Assembly: GCF_003573695.1 (NCBI RefSeq)
Contig: NC_039358.1
Span: forward strand, 189,634,418 to 189,698,417
Direction: 5' to 3'
Origin: Papaver somniferum
Lineage: Eukaryota > Streptophyta > Magnoliopsida > Ranunculales > Papaveraceae
Length of the DNA: 64,000 nt
How positions within the stretch are numbered: position 1 is the first letter of the stretch; the number at the start of each line of letters is the position of its first letter. Below the pieces are notes generated by a model that did no database searches, was not told where the DNA came from, and saw only the letters and a list, made by a program, of their open reading frames with translations. Position numbers and translations under genes: made by a program. Shown here piece by piece: positions 22,179 to 35,690 of the stretch.

Positions 22179-24553
22179 TGAAAAAGCGGTGGTCTAACAA
22201 CACCACCCAATATTTCTCTTAGCAATCTGTATGGACTAACTCTAAAATACTTTGATAGAGAATCAACTAGACAGACATACTCAATCTAGATAAAAGCATT
22301 TCAAGGAGTTAATATCTCTCTCTTGATTTGATTTTTACTCAAGCTAAAATCAATAGCGAGTCTTTATCAAATACAAGGAATAACTTGGACGGTACCAAAG
22401 ACCAATATCCAAAGATCAATCAATGTCAATCAACAACCAAAGGTTGGATTTCCAATTGATGATCACGAACGCACGACCTGTATTATTTCAATTATATAAA
22501 ATATAATGCGGAAAAGAAATAGCACTGACACCAGAAGTTTTGTTAACGAGGAAACCGCAAATGCAGAAAAACCTCGGCACCTAGTCCAGATTGAATACAC
22601 ACTGTATTAAGCCACTACAGACACTATCCTACTCCAAGCTAACTTCAGACTGGACTATAGTTGAACCCCAATCAGTCTCCCACTGATCCAAGGTACATTT
22701 GTACTCCTACGTCTCTGATCCCAGCATGATACTGCACACTTGATTACCTTAGCTGATCTCACCCACAACCAAGAGTTGCTGCAACCCAAAATCGCAGACT
22801 TGATAATAAACAAATCTGTCTCACACAGAAAAGTATATCAAAGGATAAATATGTCTCCCACAGATAAACCCTAGGTTTTGTTCCGTCTTAAGATATGAAA
22901 TCAAGGTGAACATGAACCAGTTGATAATCCGGTCTTATATTCCCGAAGAACAGCCTAGATTAATCAATCACCTCTCTACAATCTTTCCTGACTACAGAGG
23001 CGGTTTGTCGAGGAATCACAAACAATGAGACGAAGATGTTTGTGACTTGTTTATCTTGCCTATCGGAGAACTCTCACGATCTCAATCCAATCAAAGAATG
23101 TACTCGTACGATAGAAGATGAAAGATCAGATCACACAACTACGATAAAAGTAGTATCGGTCTGGCTTCACAATCCCAATGAAGTCTTTAAGTCGTTAACC
23201 TGGTTTTAGAGAAGAAAACCAAAGGTTAAAGGAGAAGCGACTCTAGCTAGCGCACTAGTATCACACAGACGTGTGGGGATTAGTTTTGCACAATGCTAGA
23301 TGTCTCCTTTATATAGTCTTCAAATCAGGGTTTTGCCTTAGTTACAAAGCAATCCATATTCACCGTTAGATGAAAACCTGATTTAGATTCAAGCTAATAT
23401 TTCTCAACCGTTAGATCGAAAACTTAGCTTGTCACACACACTTGGGTAGACGTTTACTGGGTTTGTGAAAATCATGCCCAAACGTGTACGTGTATGTTGG
23501 TTCAACATAGTAACCCAAAAGGTTAACCATATTAGCATTTAATATTAACCTTGTTCTTCTTCACCGTAACTAGTTCAATTGACTCAAATGAACTAGTGAG
23601 AGAGTTGTTCAATTGATATGAGATCTTATGTAACTACACAAGACACAATTGAAACAAAGATGATTCGATTCGATTAAATCGGCTCATGAACTTTATATCC
23701 ACGGTTTTCATAAAGCATTCCTTAGTCATTTAATTTTCATGTTCAGAGCACATCTTTAGATCATAACCTCTTAAGATCACAAACAAGTTCGCGGACTTAA
23801 GACAACCGGTAGAGTTTTCCAAACTCAGCAGAAAATCTCGGCAAAGAGACTTTCGCCAGTTCGCGGACTTACACGCAAACGAGTTTTTGGAAAATCCCAG
23901 CAGAAATTCTCGGTACAAGAACTTCCGTCAGTTCGCGGACTTGGCAAAGCCAATTCCTCCGGTTTCTCTCAATCAACAAAGTTCGAAAACTTCGGATTAA
24001 GGAATACATGGTTATGTAATCTAAACTCTCATTCCAATCATTGACACATTCTCAGAGGATGTTATATAGCCGTTATTCACAGACCGTTTCACGTCAGAGC
24101 AATTCTCAAAGTAATTGAAACTTTTCATGACTTTCGTCACTAGGTGAAGATAAACTTGATCAAAGCGAAACGCTTTACCAACACATGATTTCGAGATATA
24201 GATAGGCGAGATATACTCGGCTCGAAATATCAAATGTGTAAGATCCAGTCTATATACTATACAACTTTTGTCTCATAAAAAGTAGGAGATAGAAGAGATA
24301 GACTTTTGAGTGATAGATAAGTTCAAGTCTCCACATACCTTTTTGTTGATGAAGTTCCACGGTTCCTTGAGTAGATATTCTTCGTTGTATGATGAATCGC
24401 CATGAAGTCCTTGAGCTCAACTACACTTTTCTATCCTAGTCCGAGACTTAGCTATGTAGGCTAGAAATCAAGACTCATAGTTTTGATCACTAGCATTGAC
24501 AAACATGCTTGAGATAGCAACGCATGCGAGGTCGACCGATCTATGCTCTAACA
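22179..24553 (-). repeat. S4 5' LTR (2375 bp)
   Basis: It begins next to the inverse primer site with TGAAAAAGCGGTGG and ends ATGCTCTAACA at 24553. It is homologous to 15775-18103 with scattered substitutions and indels. Confidence 0.93.
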
Positions 24554-25957
24554 CTAGTTATGGTGAAGAATAATATGGTTGATATGAAAGTGCTCATATG
24601 GCTAACCATTTGGTTAACTACTGTTGAACCAACAAATGTACATGTTTGGGTACGGTTACACAAACCTAAAATGTGCATTTCTTTTGTGTGTAACAAGCTA
24701 AGTTTACGATCTAACGGTTGAAAGATATTAGCTTGAATCTAATCAGGTTTTCATCTAACGGTGAATATTGAATGCTTTGTTACTAAGCTAACATTGATTG
24801 CAAACCCTGATTTGAAAAACTATTTAAAAGAGAACTTTAGCAACTGGGAAACCTAATCCCCACACATCCTGTGTGATACTAGTTGTATAATCTAGAGTCG
24901 ATTCTCTTTTAACCTTAGGTTTCTATCGAGACCCTGTAGGTTAACAACTTGAATACTTCATTGGGATTGTGAAGCCAAACCCATACTACTTTCTTGTAGT
25001 TGTGCGATCTGATCTTGTTGTTTCTATCGTACTGAGTACAATCGTAACGATTGGCTTGAGATTGATATCTCCGATAGGAAAGGTATAAAAGTAATCACAA
25101 CATCTTCGTCTCATCGTTTGTGATTCCACAATATCTTCTTTCGCCGCGTCGATTAAGATTATTGTGAGGTGATTGATAATACTAGGTTGTTCTTCGGGAA
25201 TATAAGTCCGGGTTATCAATTGGTTCTTGTTCACCTTGATTTATCAAAAGACGGAACAAAACTCATAGGTATTTCTGTGGGAGACAGATTTATCTATTAC
25301 CTACACTTTTCTGTGTGATACAGATTTGTTTATTAAAGTCTTCGACTTTGAGTCGTAGCAACTCTTAGTTGTGGGTGAGATCAGCTAAGGGAATCAAGTG
25401 CGTATTATCCTGATGGATCAGAGATGTAGGAGCATAATTGTACCTTGGACCAGTGTGAGATTGGTTTGGGTTCAACTACAGTCCAGACCGAAGTTTGTTT
25501 GTAATAGGCTAGTGTCTGTAGCGGCTTAATACAATGCGTGTTCAATATGGACTAGGTCCCGGGGTTTTTCTGTATTTGCGGATTCCTCGTTAACAAAACT
25601 TCTGGTGTCTGTGTTATTTCTTTTTCGCATTATATTGTTTATCTTTATAATTGAAATATCACAGGTTGTGCATTTGAATCAATCAATTTGGAAATCCAAC
25701 CTTTGGTTGTTGATTGAAATTGATTGATACTTGAACATTGGTCTTTGGTACCGTTCAAGTGATTTCTCTTGTATTCAATTAGACTCGCAGATTTCCATTT
25801 GCTTGAGTAAGAATTGAATCAAGAAAGAGAGATATAACTCTTTGATATACTTTATTAAGTTTGAGCCTAGTTGATTCTCTTGAAAGTATATTGGAGTTAG
25901 TCCATACATATTGCTAATCGAAATATTGGGTGTGGTTGTTATACCCCCGATTTTTCA
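24554..25957 (+). repeat. S3 5' LTR, second part
   Basis: It resumes with the second CTAGT copy (24554-24558) and ends TTTTTCA at 25957, followed at once by the primer site. Small antisense frames here (for example 24986-25234) are not genes. Confidence 0.9.
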
Positions 25958-25971
25958 ATTGGTATCAGAGC
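25958..25971 (+). other. S3 primer-binding site (initiator-Met tRNA)
   Basis: ATTGGTATCAGAGC directly follows the LTR. TGGTATCAGAGC is the complement of the plant initiator-Met tRNA 3' end, used by most plant copia elements. Confidence 0.88.
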
Positions 25972-26025
25972 AGGCAAACACGTTTAAATACCTTATAAGT
26001 CTGTGTTTGTAAGCGATCTGATTAT

Positions 26026-26530
26026 ATGGACAGTAAAGTCTCTATAAATGCTTCACCAGGATTAAAAACCAATCGCATATAAAGTTCTACTAAACTGGTT
26101 ATTCTCCAGAAAAAGTTGGATGGACAAATCCGGATCAACTCTGATCTTGTTGCAGAAATCGCAATACTTAAGGATTTGAAATCTATCAAAATTCCTTTGA
26201 TGGATTTGAATAACTCCAGTTGTTCTTCTATGAAGAACAATCGTAAATCAGATGATAATCAACGTTCAGATGTTGTGAAAACTGATATGAATCAGAACTG
26301 CTCAGACGAGCTTAAAGGTGTTGGCCCATGTTTGTTTTGTGATTCCTTCAATCACTTTCAACATACTTATATGTCCTTCCAAAAGAGCCTAAAAGTTGCA
26401 AGTAATCTTCATAAGAAAACTAAACAACTGGTTGCTTCACTAAAAGGATGTATAAAACTAACGGGAAACCCTAAACAGGAAAGTACTAATAGTATGGGAG
26501 CTTTTTCTTTAAAATCATCATCACCCTTTC
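26026..26530 (+). pseudogene. S3 gag remnant
   Basis: The start ATG at 26026 (MDSKVSIN) aligns with the gag start region of S4, but the frame stops at 26080-26082. The UBN2 capsid domain seen in S4 is missing. The frame from 26116 gives a helical stretch (LVAEIAILKDLKSIKI). It then gives a damaged zinc knuckle CLFCDSFNHFQHTY, in which the last Cys has become Tyr. A Lys-rich segment follows up to the frame change into protease at about 26530. This is the gag of the only pol-bearing copy, internally deleted. Confidence 0.6.
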
Positions 26531-26531
26531 A

Positions 26532-29500
26532 ATGGTTCTTGACAGTGGATGTAGCATACATATGAAATGTGATCTCACATGGTTTGTTTATTCAAACGAC
26601 TATGAAGGAGGACCGGTAACATTTGGAGATGGAAGTTGTTGCTACATAAGCAAGAAGGGGACGATCAAACTACCCGGCGTACCTGAAATCCATGATGCAG
26701 TATACGTAAAAAGTATGAATGCAAATATTCTTTCTATTAGTCAAATTTGTGACAAAGGACATCGAGTTGTCTTTGATGCAAATGGATGTGACATTGTAGA
26801 CAAAATTGGGAAAGTAATTTTTCAGGGAACTCATAGTAAAAATAACTATTATCTTCTGGATACTCAGTTCGGAAACTGTTGCTATTTGACTAAGGTGGAA
26901 TCTAGACATCTTTGGCATGAGCATTTTGGTCACATCAATTATCGTCTTCTAACTAAGATCATTAACAAAGAACTTGTTAGAAGCGTTCCCAAAGTCAATG
27001 CAAAGATTGATGGTGTATGTGGTGCCTGTCAAAAGGGTAAACAAACGAAAGTTCACCATAAATCATCTCGAGATATTCTCACTAAAGCTCCACTTGATTT
27101 AATTCATATGGATATATTCGAACCAATTCAACAACCCACGGTTGCTGGTAAGAAGTATTCTTTAGTTATGGTAGATGATTACACCAGGTTCACTTGGGTT
27201 GCATTTCTATCTCATAAGAATGAAACCTTTGATGAATTCAAGATTATTGTTAAAAGAATCCAGAACGAACAAGGTCGCAAACTAAAGAAAATTAGAAGCG
27301 ACTGTGGAGCTGAATTCAAGGACACTAAGGTGTTTGAATTTTGTGACGAACTGGGGATTATTCAACAATATTCACCACGCATCACTCCTCGAGCTAATGG
27401 AGTTGCAGAAAGAAAAAATATGAACATTCAGGAAATGGCCAGGGTAATGCTCCATAACAAAAACTTGTCATTAAGATTTTGGGGAGAAGCTGTCTTTACA
27501 GCATGCTATTTGATCAACCGTGTTTACCTATGGTCTAAAACCCTAAACACCCCTTATGAGTTGTGGTACGGAAGAAAACCCAACTTGCATTATCTCAGAG
27601 TGTTCGGAAGTAAGTGCTACATTCTAAAAGATCGAGAACAGAGAGGGAAATTTGATACCAAAAGTGATGAAGGTATCTTTCTTGGCTATGCTTCCGATAG
27701 CCGTGGTTTTCGAGTATTTAATCTCAGAACCCAGGTCATGATGGAATCTGCTAATGTTATCATCGATGATATTAGTAATTTTCATCATGATGATCCTCCT
27801 GTTGAATTGCCTCCAACTGAGACAATTGAGAAAGTCAAAGAAATCCCAGATTCAGTTGAAGTTATCCCAACTGTTACTGATCCTGATATTCTAGTGACGA
27901 GGAGAAGAGCACTGATCAGGCTATTCCTGATGAACAAGAACGTGTCCCTCCACGACACCTCTGGGTTCAAAGGAATTATGATCCCAACAGTATTATTGTA
28001 GGCAGAGATTCTACATCCAAGACAAGAGGACAACTTCAAAATATTTGCAATTTTGGTTGTTATCTTTCACAAGTAGAACCAAGAAATATTGGTCAATCTC
28101 TTAGTGATCCCTTTTGGGTGAATGCAATGCATGAATAGTTAAATCAATTTCAAAGACAAGACGTATGGGAATTTGTACCTTGTCCCTCCAATATTAATAT
28201 TGTTGGTACTAAATGGATATTCAAGAATAAGTCTGATGAATTTGGCACAATTGTCAGAAATAAAGCCAGACTTGTTGCTCAAGGATACTCACAGATTGAA
28301 GGTATTGACTTTGATGAAACCTTTGCTCCTGTGGCACGCCTTGAGTCCATTCAACTATTATTAGCTTATGCTTGTTTTCTTAAGGTTAAGCTGTTCCAAA
28401 TGGATATAAAATCCGCATTCCTAAACGGAATTTCAAAGAAGGAAGTCTATGTCACTCAACCTAAGGGTTTTGAAAACCCTGATTTCCCAGATCATGTTCT
28501 TAAGCTCAAAAGGCATTATATGGGTTAAAACAAGCACCTAGAGCCTGGTTCGAAAAACTTACCACTTCTCTTATTAGGAAAGGTTTTTCAAGAGGTGGAG
28601 CTGATAAAACTTTGTTTACCAAATGGAGTGGGAAAGATGTTGTCATTGTTCAAGGCTATGTAGATGATATCATCTATGGTTCAACTTATGAAAAACTTGC
28701 AAAGGATTTCCAAGTCTCTCTTGCTAAAGAATTTGAAATGGGCAATGTTGGTGAATTGAAGTTCTTCTTGGGATTACAAATTCAAAAACATAAGGATGGA
28801 ATTTACTTATCCCAAGAAAAATATGCAAAGGATCTTGTCTCAAGGTTCGGTCTAGATAAGTCAACTCCAAAACTGACACCTACGCCCACTACTGGTAAAC
28901 TGCATAGAGATGAGAAAGGAGTAAAAGTGGATCAAAAATTGTATCGATCCATTATTGGTATCCCTTTATATCTTACAGCTACTAGACCTGATATTTCTTT
29001 TAGTCTTGGCTATTGTGATAGATTTCAGGCTAATCCAAAGGAATCTCATCTTGCAGCTGCAAAAAGGATCATACGATATGTCAATCACACTGTCGGGTAT
29101 GGTCTATCTTACACTTTTGATACTAACACTGACCTCTCTGCTTATTTAGATGCTGATTGGGAGGGATGTGTAGAAGACAAAAAAAGTACATCAGGGGGTT
29201 TCTACTACGTAGGATTGAATCTTGTGGCTTGGCATAGCAAGAAACAGAATTCACAATCCCTGTCTACATGTAAAGTAGAATATATTGCTGCTGGCTCATG
29301 TTGCACTCAACTTCTATGGATGAAACAAATGCTAGCTGATTATGGAATTGATATTGGAATAATGAAGATCTTTTATGATAACTCTAGTGCGATTCGAATC
29401 ACTGAGAATCCCGTTGGGCACTTAAGAAAAAAGAACATCGATATAAGGTACCATTTTATTCGAGATCTCTATGAAAATGGTATTATAAATATGGAATTTG

Positions 29501-29601
29501 TGCCTTCCGAACAACAGTTGGATGATATTCTCACCAAACCATTAGACACTGCTACATTTCAACACTTACGGCAGTCTATTGGTGTTGTTTTGGTTCATTA
29601 G
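26532..29601 (+). pseudogene. pol: S3 pol: protease, integrase, reverse transcriptase, RNase H
   Basis: The protease motif VLDSGCSIHM opens the frame. An integrase zinc-binding region follows (HLWHEHFGH ... CGACQKGK). The integrase core has its acidic triad in LIHMDIF, RSDCGAEF and AERKN. A frame change near 27895 and a TAG at 28135-28137 precede the reverse transcriptase (KARLVAQGYSQ, DIKSAFLNG). A lost A near 28508 shifts the frame again before LKQAPRAW and the YVDD catalytic box (GYVDDIIYGS). The RNase H residues are present (LDADWEG, KVEYIAA, YDNSSAI). The stop is 29599-29601. Integrase before reverse transcriptase defines Ty1/copia. Lesions are few, so it was probably active fairly recently. 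Confidence 0.9.
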
Positions 29602-30465
29602 TTGTTTCCATGACTCTTTCCCATGTGCTTATCTCGATCTTTTGGGAAATTGAATTTGGAACTCCAGTTAGTGTTTATTTCAACTCTGCATTTGTTTCCG
29701 TAGGTTGATTTTCTGTCAAGTTTCTTAGTGTGTTGTGTCAAAATAAATCCCTATTTTCTTGTGAAATTAAGGTCACTCTTGTTGTTCTTTCGGGAATGAC
29801 ATATTATGGGGGAGAGTTCTTAATTGAACTTGTACTTAATTGCCAAATCTTTGTGGGGAGTGCGGCTGTGGAATATTATAGGAGTTATCTTGTATCTTTA
29901 TAATCTCCTTGATGAAATCATTTAGTTTTTCCTATATGATTGCATCTAAATAAGTTGATATGTGGTTAGTTTTGGTCATGAAATGTATCTATGGAAATTT
30001 TCATTAGGATCCCGTTGTCGTACCTTTGCCAATTTTATTGACAGAAGGGGGGAGAATTAATGTGTAGTTCACACTACAAATACATATGGTTTTCGGATCA
30101 TTATGTAAGGGGGAGCGGTTTCCATGTGAGATGGAGTGTTGACTAAGGGGGAGTGATACATATCACCATAGTATTGTTGACGAAGTTGTGATATAATTGA
30201 ACTTTGGTGTTGTATAATAATACTATGACACTGTATAACAATGATTGAGAATTCTTGTTTTCTCATTGTTATAGCTACGAATTTTCAACAACGATGATGA
30301 TAAACTTACAACCTTTGGAATCATTGGAGTACTTGGAAGTGAAGAAGATTTCGAGTAATGTTGAAGATTAGGCATGTGGAAGAAGAGCTACAAAAGTTTA
30401 TTTATCTATTTTTGTATTCCATATGTATTAATAGTTTTGTCACTAAAATTGACAAAGGGGGAGAT
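29602..30465 (+). other. S3 3' untranslated block with polypurine tracts
   Basis: It is homologous to the S1, S2 and S4 blocks. GGGGGAG-type tracts occur at about 29809, 30047-30055, 30110-30116, 30146-30153 and 30451-30464, the last next to the LTR. The GTGATACATATCAC hairpin is at 30153-30166. S3 lacks an accessory ORF between RNase H and this block. Confidence 0.65.
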
Positions 30466-30848
30466 TGTTAGAGCACTGCTCAGTCGAACTCGCATGCGTT
30501 GTTATCTCAAGCATGTTTGTCAATGTTAGTGATCAAAACTATAAGTCTTGATTTCTAGTATACTATAGCTAAGTCTCGGACTAGGATAGAAAGTGTAGTT
30601 GAGCTCAACAACTCCATGGCGATCATCATACAAGAAGAAGAACTACTCAAGGAACTGGTGGAACTTCATCGACTAAAAGGTATGTGGAGACTTGAACTTA
30701 TCTATCACTCAAAAGTCTATCTACTCTATCTCTTATCTTGAGACAAAAGTCGTTTTGCTATATAGACTTTGATTATACACATTTGCTATTTCAAGCCGAG
30801 TTTATCTCGCTTATCTATTTCTCGAAATATGTGTTGGTAAGCTTTCGC
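30466..30848 (+). repeat. S3 3' LTR, first part
   Basis: It starts TGTTAGAGCACTGCTCAG after the polypurine tract and is cut by R1 after AAGCTTTCGC. The TSD copy TTCGC is 30844-30848. Confidence 0.92.
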
Positions 30849-31157
30849 TATCATATACACACAGTCTGAGTCACTTCTAGTCTGAGCCAGTAAGCCGAGT
30901 CAGCGAGTCAGTGTGTTATTGTCTGAGTTAGAGTTAGCTTTGTCCTCGAGTTCTGTGTGACTTAATTGATGTTGTAAGAGCCGTTGGCTGCTAAGTCTTC
31001 TATTGGGTGATAAAAGACCCATCTCTGTAATCTCTTCTTCATCAATGAAAAAAACTCTTTTGCTTTCAAATTGAAAGTTAGGCTTTGATTCATCAGAGAG
31101 AAGGCAGCTTGCTGCTATTACCCATTATCATCTTGTAGATATACTTGGTATACTACA
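30849..31157 (+). repeat. R1 5' LTR
   Basis: It has 309 bp and starts directly after the TSD. It carries an ATGAAAAAAACTC stretch near its middle, also in the 3' copy with one more A. The left terminus reads TA rather than TG in both copies. Confidence 0.93.
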
Positions 31158-31192
31158 ATTTGTATCAGAATTCCTTCCTGGCACCTGTATCC

Positions 31193-34100
31193 ATGGCCAC
31201 CAAGCAACAAATTGCAGATCTTACTGTAATTGTGAATCAACACACTCAATCAATCTCCACTATCGAATCAGACATCGCTGTTTTGAAAACCTCAAGTGCT
31301 AATGTTGGATCTCAACTAGCTGTCATTCTTAACCCGTTGAAAGAAAATCATCAAACCCACTCAGATCCACATATTGATGATGATACAGAAGCTTCAAATC
31401 ATTCTACCAATGGATTTCAACAGATTATCGAAACCTTATCTGCTTCTTCCAGTAGGTTTTCTCGTACACCGAAGGTAGATTTTCCAAGATTTAATGGTTC
31501 CAATCCTCATAGCTGGGCTCTTAAATGTGAACGTTATTTTGCTTTTCACAAATTTCCTGCTGAAGATCGCGTCGATATGGCCGCAATTCACTTTGACAAT
31601 CAGGTTGATTCATGGTGGCTAAACTATCAACAAGGTAAAGAATCTATTCAATGGAGTGATTTTATTCGTGGTTTGTGTATTCGATTTGAAGATATTTCTC
31701 AGGATGATTATATGGGTAGTTTTAACAAATTAGCTCAAACTACAACTGTGGAGGAGTACTTTGATAAATGGGAACATTACAAGGGTTTTATGGTTGCTAA
31801 CAATCCTTCCTTACCAGAGAGCTTTTATACCCTCAGTTTTATCAGTGGGTTGAAAGATGAGATACGCAATACTGTAAAGATGTTTAAACCTGAAACTACA
31901 TCTGAAGCTTTTTTCTTATCCAGAATGCAACAAGCCTCAATGTGTCATCAACCAAAACCCCTTAAAACCTTCTTTAGACCTTTTGTTCCTACACCATTAT
32001 CTGTAGCACATCCAGCTTCAGCTATTAAACCATTCTTCTCTTCATCGCTTACTTCTAATAAACAAAATACTTCAGTCACTACTCCCATTGTGACACACCC
32101 CACCACTCCTACTAAAACATCACCTGACAACTCAATTCCACCCATTAAGAGACTTACTCATGCTCAAATGCAGGTAAGAAAAGACAAAGGGTTATGTTAT
32201 AATTGTGATGAATTCTATAGACAAGGCCACAGGTGCAAAACTCAACAACTATTCATGTTGATTTCTGATGAAGAAGTAGAAGAACATGAACACCTACACA
32301 CTGCAGAACCTATTGTTACTTCTCCCACCACTGAAGAGTCTCCCATTGAGATCTCTTTACATGCCTTAACTGGTCATGTTGTTCATGACACAATAAGAAT
32401 TTCTGGTCATTTGAACAACCACCCTATTATGGTTTTGGTGGATACTGGCAGTACCCATAGTTTCATTGACTCGGCATTGGTGGACAAACTGCACTTACAT
32501 GCCTCTCCTACAGGTCAAATGTTGGTCACAGTAGCTAATGGGGACAACATTACAAGTAGAGGTCTATGTCACAATCTTCATTGGGAAATGCAGGGATACC
32601 ATTTCTCCTCTACTTTGAGAGTTCTACCACTAGGAGGATATGACATGGTCTTGGAAGATGACTGGTTACAGCAATTAGGGGATGTTACATTCAATTTTGC
32701 TCAACTGAAGATTTCTTTCATCCACCAGGGGAGCTATATCACACTACATGGGAGTTCTTCTAAACCTTCACTTAATCTTATTACTGGTTCTTCTTTTAGG
32801 AAGTTTCTCAAAAATAATACCCCTACCTTAATTGGCCAGTTTTTTGCCATCTCTTCCACACCATTAACTCCTGTGCCACCCCAAATTTCTGAAGTTTTGG
32901 ACTCTTTTCCTGAGATCTTTGATGAACCAACTACCTTACCTCCTCCCAAAGCCTTGGACCACAAAATTCCCCTTAACCCTAACTCTACACCTCCTTCACA
33001 AAGGCCTTATAGGTGCCCATACATTCACAAAGTTATAGTTGAACAAATGGTCCAAGAAATGTTGTCTGCTGGTTTAATTCAAACAAGTCATAGCCCTTTT
33101 GCTTCTCCCATTCTCCTGGTTAAAAAGAAAGATGACACATGGAGATTCTGTGTAGATTATAAACAACTCAATGATGTGACTATTAAAGATAAATTTCCTA
33201 TTCCATTGATTGATGAGTTGCTAGATGAATTGAAGGGAGCTATCATATTTTCTAGATTGACTTAAGATCTGGGTATCATCATATCAGAGTGTATACACCG
33301 GACATTCATAAGACAACTTTCAAGACCCATCATGGTCGTTATGAGTTTAGGGTCATGCCCTTTGGCCTAACTAATGCACCTGCTACATTCGAGGCTTTAA
33401 TGAATGACATATTTCAGCCATATTTGAGGAAATTTGTCTTAGTGTTCTTTGATGACATACTGGTTTATAGTTCTTCTTTGGCATAACACATTATTCACCT
33501 GCAGAAAGTTTTTTCCCTTCTCAGACAGCATTCTTTATATGCCAAATTATCAAAGTGTGTGTTTGCTCAACCACAATTGGAGTACTTGGGCTACTTAATA
33601 GCTGCTTAAGGTGTAGCTGCAGATTCTGAGAAGATTGTTTCCATGCAAACTTGGCCCTTACCTACTTCATTGAAACACTTGAGAGGCTTTCTTGGATTGA
33701 CAGGATATTACAGAAGATTCATCAAAGGTTATGGCACTATTTCTAATCCCCTCACTGACTTACTCAAGAAAGATTCTTTTCTATGGAATCCATCTGCTCA
33801 ACAAGCTTTCCTTGACCTTAAAGATGCAATGACAAGAGCTCCAGTCTTGGCCTTACCTGACTTCTCCAAACCATTTATTTTGGAAACTGATGCTTGTGAT
33901 AGAGGTGTGGGAGCAGTTCTTATGCAAGAGGGCAAACCAATTTCTTTTTACAACAAGGCCTTGGGACCAAAAGCTTCAATACTATCTACTTATGAGAAAG
34001 AACTTTTGGCCATTGTCATGGCTGCGCAGAAATGGAAATACTACCTCTCCCATAGCCAATTTATTATTCACTCTGATCAGAGACTATCCACTGCTCTTCA

Positions 34101-35678
34101 ACAAAAATGGCTCAGTAAATTGATGGGTTTTGACTACATTATCAGATACAAGAAGGGTGTGGAAAATAAAGTTGTTGATGCCTTATCCAGACTACCAGAA
34201 AATTCTGCCAATTGTCATGCTCTCTCCTTAAGTATTCCTCAGTGGCAACAAGATATTCTGTCAAGCTATGAAGATGATGGAGTGGACCAACAACACATTT
34301 CTAAACTTCTTATCTCTCCCTCACACCCTCAGTTCACTTACAAGGAGGGTATTTTGAGATTTAAAGGTAGATTGTACATTGGCTTAGGTAACAATATTAA
34401 ACACTCTATCATCCAGTCATTGCATTCTTCTACTATTGGAAGCCATTCTGGCATGCTAGGTACCTATCAGAGATCTAAGACTTATTTCTTTTGGCCTCAT
34501 ATGAATAATGATATACTTCAGTTTGTGGCTTCCTGTGAAGTATGTCAATGCAACAAGGGCAATTCCAATTTTCCTGGTGGTTTACTTCAACCCTTGCCAA
34601 TCCCTGAGCCTGCTTGGAAAGATATTTCTCTATATTTTATTGAAAGACTTCCATTATCTAACAGAAAGAGTGTTATTATAGTGGTTGTTGACAGACTCAC
34701 AAAATACAGTCATTTCCTTCCCTTGAGTCACCCCTTCACAGCTGCTACAGTGGCTCATGAATTCCTCAATAACATCTTCAAGCTACATGGTATCCCAAGC
34801 TCCATTGTCAATGACAGAGACAAAATATTTATCAGTCAGTTTTAGCAGGCTCTATTCAAGTCATTAGGGACAACTCTGAACCTTATCACTGCTACCATCC
34901 TCAAACTGATGGGCAGACAGAGAGAACCAATGCTTGTGTAGAAAAATACCTCAAATGCATGACAATCTCTCACCCAAATCAATTGACTCAATGGTTGGCA
35001 TTAGCAGAATGGTGGTTTAACACCAAATATCATACAAGTTTGAAAATGTCACCCTTTCAGGCCCTGTATGGATACCAACCACCTCATTTGATCTTTCCTG
35101 TTGCTGCCACCACTTCAGTTGCATCTGTGGAGACTTATTTGAAGGCTAGAGATGTAATGTTACAACTCTTGAAAGATGACTTAACTAAAGCTCAGGCTAG
35201 AATGAAATTCTTTGCAGATAAAAAACGTACTGACAGAGAATTTGCAGTGGGTGATATGGTTTATCTGAAATTGCAACCTTATAGGCAATCATCAGTAGAT
35301 ATCAGAAGAAATTTCAAGCTATCTTCCAAATACTTTGGACCCTTTGAAGTGTTGCAGAGAATTGGCATTGTTGCTTACAAGTTGAAGCTTCCAGTTGGTT
35401 CCAGGATCCACCCTGTATTCCATGTGTCCCAGCTTAAAATGCATATTGGTCTCAAAGCCTCTACTGCTTCCCACTTACCAGTGGTGGATGACAAAGGACA
35501 ATTTGTAGTTGAACCAGTTGTTTTTCTATCCCATTGTCTGACTCTTCGTGGTGACAATTCTATCTCTCAAATTTTGGTTCATTGGTCTAACTCAGCTGTC
35601 GAGGACGCTACATGAGAGGACTTGTCACACATTAGACCACAATTTCCAGATTTCATCCTTGAGGACAAGGATGTTTAA
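31193..35678 (+). pseudogene. gag-pol: R1 gag-pol polyprotein, few lesions
   Basis: I start at the ATG at 31193 ([10 protein letters not shown]). Gag core: [13 protein letters not shown] to [10 protein letters not shown]. Next a zinc knuckle region [14 protein letters not shown] and protease [13 protein letters not shown]. The reverse transcriptase runs from [14 protein letters not shown] to the FFDDILVYS catalytic box, followed by RNase H (ETDACDRGVGAVL). Then an integrase zinc region (H...H, CEVCQ), the core, and a C-terminal chromodomain-like part ending LEDKDV at 35676-35678. Lesions: a lost base near 33262 before [11 protein letters not shown] at 33484-33486 and about 33607; TAG near 34843 where integrases have Trp; a lost base near 34895; and TGA at 35613-35615 at a Trp in the chromodomain. 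Most stops fit C-to-T changes. Confidence 0.9.
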
Positions 35679-35690
35679 AGGGGGAGGCAT

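Larger units (their letters stand above)
15775..24553 (-). mobile_element. S4: Ty1/copia (Sirevirus-like), non-autonomous, complete ends (8779 bp)
   Basis: Both LTRs, the primer site and the polypurine tract are present, with a perfect CTAGT TSD (15770-15774 and 24554-24558). The interior encodes a gag with two zinc knuckles and a small coiled-coil ORF, but no pol enzyme. The LTRs end with the subtype sequence GGTGGTGTTGTTAGACC, also seen in S5, whereas S1, S2 and S3 have GTGTGGTTG. The family thus has at least two LTR subtypes. Confidence 0.93.
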
